Below are positions 61,478 through 64,000 of a stretch of DNA of 64,000 nt, in pieces. Source of the stretch: Quillaja saponaria. Taxonomy: Eukaryota; Streptophyta; Magnoliopsida; Fabales; Quillajaceae. The position numbers were made by a program, and so were the translations under genes. Every line of letters begins with the position of its first letter. Positions within the stretch are counted from its first letter, which is position 1. The stretch covers positions 19,183,142 to 19,247,141 of the forward strand of contig CM055606.1 of the NCBI GenBank assembly GCA_029379385.1. Direction: 5' to 3'. The notes under the pieces were generated by a model. It did no database searches. It was given only the letters and a program-made list of their open reading frames with translations, and had not been told where the DNA came from.

Positions 61478-62060
61478 GTGGCGCTGTGAACGTCTTTGCG
61501 GAGCCAATTTTCAAGATCTATTTATCCACGCTTCACAAGAATATATAAGAAAACATCATTAGAAATCACATAAATTCGAATACAATAATTCAGATGGAAT
61601 AATCCCTTGAATGTGGTAACTCGAAAGGAAATACCTACAGGGAGGGGAAAATTCGAATCGCATGGAAGTGATAACCCGGAAATGGAATCCAAATTCGGGA
61701 AAATCAGGAATCCTACAAGCAAGATTCAAAATTCAATACCAACTCCATAAATTCACAGCAAAAAATCCAAAAATTACGTCATTTTAGACATTGCTATGCG
61801 AATACGCACTTGATTAAAATCGAAGAGCGAGGAATTGTGCAATCGAGATCTGCGCTTTGAAATAATCAAAGATTTTGGTTTACGATCAGATCTGAAGCAA
61901 AAAGAAAAAGCAAAACCCTAATTTGAAGAGATAGGCAGCAAGAGCTTGGTTCAAATTTCCCTTTCTTTTTGTATGTCTCTGCTTGTATCCTTTGCTTAGG
62001 ATGGTGATGATGGCAGAGGCTCCACGCCAGAGGCCAGAGGGTACGTTTTGAAATAAAATA
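61478..62060 (-). promoter_or_regulatory. 5' UTR (probably with an intron) and promoter of kinesin-13A
   Basis: Sequence immediately upstream of the kinesin ATG. A purine/pyrimidine-rich leader extends to about 62040, with several GT/AG pairs that could bound a leader intron (for example near 61800). No TATA box is clear, so the transcription start is not placed. Confidence 0.4.
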
Positions 62061-64000
62061 GAGTTAATTCCAATGTAGTCCCTTATAATTATCCTATTAG
62101 TCCTATAAAAAAATTCTGCTCAATTTCCTACCCATATTATAAATATTTAGAAAGAAAAAAAATTAAAAATAATAACTTATGTATTCAGATTAGTAAAATT
62201 ATACTCATTTATTGTAATTAATATTATAAATTTTTTATTTATAGAACATTGCACGCCCTAGAAAAATTATTTTATAAAAATTAAAATAGTTTGATAGTTA
62301 AATAATAGTTAAACTTATAAAATACTTTCTAAAACATATATATATTTATCCATTATAATTGGTGAAGTTATTTTCAAATTTATTAAACGGCTATCGAAAT
62401 TTCACCGAGACTAAAATACCCTCTTGGTTAAGACCAAATTTTCACAATGCCTTTCATATAGGAGCCAAATGCCAAATTGTTGAAGAAAAGTAAGAAAACT
62501 ATTTTTACATATTATAAATTAGTTTTTAACAAATAATATGAGAAAGAAAAAATATTATTCTTATTAAATGGAAATTGCATTGGGAAAACTCCATTTGCTT
62601 ATTTATTTAATTCATTTAATTAGAAAAAAAAAATATTGGTTCATCCCAAGTAGCAAACCAGTAAATTTTCACTATTATATATTAAATAAATTCATAAACT
62701 AACATGAAAATAAACTAATTATATGTGTGCGGAATAATTTATTTTGTCTATAAAATATTTTTTTAATAAAAAATGAGGAAGGGATAGGATGACAATTCAT
62801 TTCCACGATAAATATGCCCATCTATAGAAAGTACTGTACATTTAAATTATCACTGCACCTTCACTTTAGATGGTAGCTGTCATTAAAGGCTTTTATGTCA
62901 TAACCTAACAAGAGTACATATTTAAATAACTATTTTTTTAAAAGACACATGTTAAAAATATTTAGTATTTTCATTTTCTTCATTTTTATAAAAAAGTGTT
63001 CTTATTTATTTGCTTCTGTGTTTTTTTATTAGAACACTAACACCCCTAAAATAATATAATATTTATTTTTAACATATGTTAACTCTTGAAATAAAATATA
63101 TATAATAAATTTATTACATGTTAATAACAAAATTTTAATACAACACTTTCTAATAAATTTGTATGTATACACTTTTTTATCTTTTCTTCATACACTATCT
63201 GTTGAGCAAAATCATAAACATTTGTACTGGTTGGTTTTATTTTCAGAGTAGGACAATGAGTTTTTTAATAATTTTATTTGGTTTTAAAAGTAAAAAATAC
63301 ATCAAAGTAGCTATTAAAAGAAAGTTATAAAAGTTATATTTATTTTAAGGATAATAGAGTTTTAATAAAAAGTGAAGACTCCAAACTGATAAATAGTTAT
63401 AAATTTAAGTAAAAATTTAGAAAAATGAAACATTAAATGTTTCTCAAATGGTGTATTTGTTCGTTGAAAAAAATCACATTAAATTATAAGGTGTCTTTAT
63501 CATTCAATAATGCATATAATGAATAGAAAAAATAAAGAGAAATATTAAAATATCTACAAGATTTCATAAAGTATGTCTTTGTTCAACATGAAATGTGGGT
63601 CTCTATAAAGAAAAATAGTTTGAAAACTTACCAATTTGTTAAATGGGTCTAAAGGTGGGGCCAACTATGAGGAAAAAAAATCAACTTTGCCTAACTTATC
63701 ATACCTTGCAGTACACTTCTTTGTACAAAGCCATTGCTTTAACTTAAAGTATGTGAAATTGAGATCTATCAATTATTTGAATTAAAGTTTCACCATTTCC
63801 TAATCAAATATGTTCTCTCTCATCCTCTATAATCTTACTATTGCAACATATTTTTAACGACTAAAGTCCATCACAAGTGGTTATTTCTAACATTACTATT
63901 TTTACAATTTTTGTGACATTTTAAGCATTATATTTATTTATCAATCGTTTATAACTGAATAAATTTGATATATAAAATCTGATAAATAATAAAAGAAATA
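62061..64000. other. AT-rich spacer to the right edge
   Basis: About 1.9 kb of AT-rich sequence with A/T runs. I see no open frame with a family signature and no mobile-element ends. Confidence 0.55.

Overview
The window is nuclear DNA of a flowering plant, almost certainly a eudicot. Genes are split by GT-AG introns in AT-rich sequence, intergenic spacers are rich in A/T runs, and every recognisable protein is a plant family member (XXT-type GT34, plant PRMT4, a long P-class PPR protein, plant ABCC, kinesin-13A). The species cannot be fixed from sequence alone. I rebuilt gene models by joining exons whose phases match across GT-AG junctions and whose joined product matches the family. Several long reading frames open at GTG or TTG, so I moved each start to the supported ATG.

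Layout. 1-2033 (-): 5' end of an HSF-binding-protein gene, cut by the window edge. 2957-3478 (+): TSPO. 4856-6214 (+): intact GT34 xyloglucan xylosyltransferase, followed by an unidentified decayed exon (7354-7703) and a decayed tandem copy of the GT34 gene (8069-9340). 11540-13901: a 1.18-kb tandem duplication that copies the proximal promoter of the next gene. 14177-20872 (+): PRMT4/CARM1-type arginine methyltransferase, 15 exons. 22004-25061 (-): relic of an organellar isoleucyl-tRNA synthetase gene. 25653-26877 (-): relic of an ARM/TOG-like gene. 28496-31503 (-): 900-residue PPR protein with a 25-nt first coding exon. 33588-39390 (+): BTB/POZ protein, 12 exons. 42550-49964 (+): ABCC transporter, 11 exons, with a tandem duplication ending at its start codon. 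50776-53345 (+): small basic protein with a probable organelle-targeting N-terminus. 54469-61477 (-): kinesin-13A, 12 exons. 61478-64000: its promoter, then AT-rich spacer.

The genes do not form a pathway; this is ordinary gene-rich euchromatin. From memory of Arabidopsis, neighbour pairs are conserved: PRMT4B and the PPR gene are adjacent (At3g06930/At3g06920), and TSPO, XXT and ABCC4/14 lie near one another (At2g47770-At2g47800 and At3g62700-At3g62720). The window therefore looks like a syntenic block that later gained pseudogenes and local tandem duplications.

I found no convincing new biological system. The most informative unannotated material is the pair of frameshifted gene relics between PRMT4 and the PPR gene, the duplicated PRMT4 promoter, the decayed GT34 tandem copy and the rearranged ABCC start.
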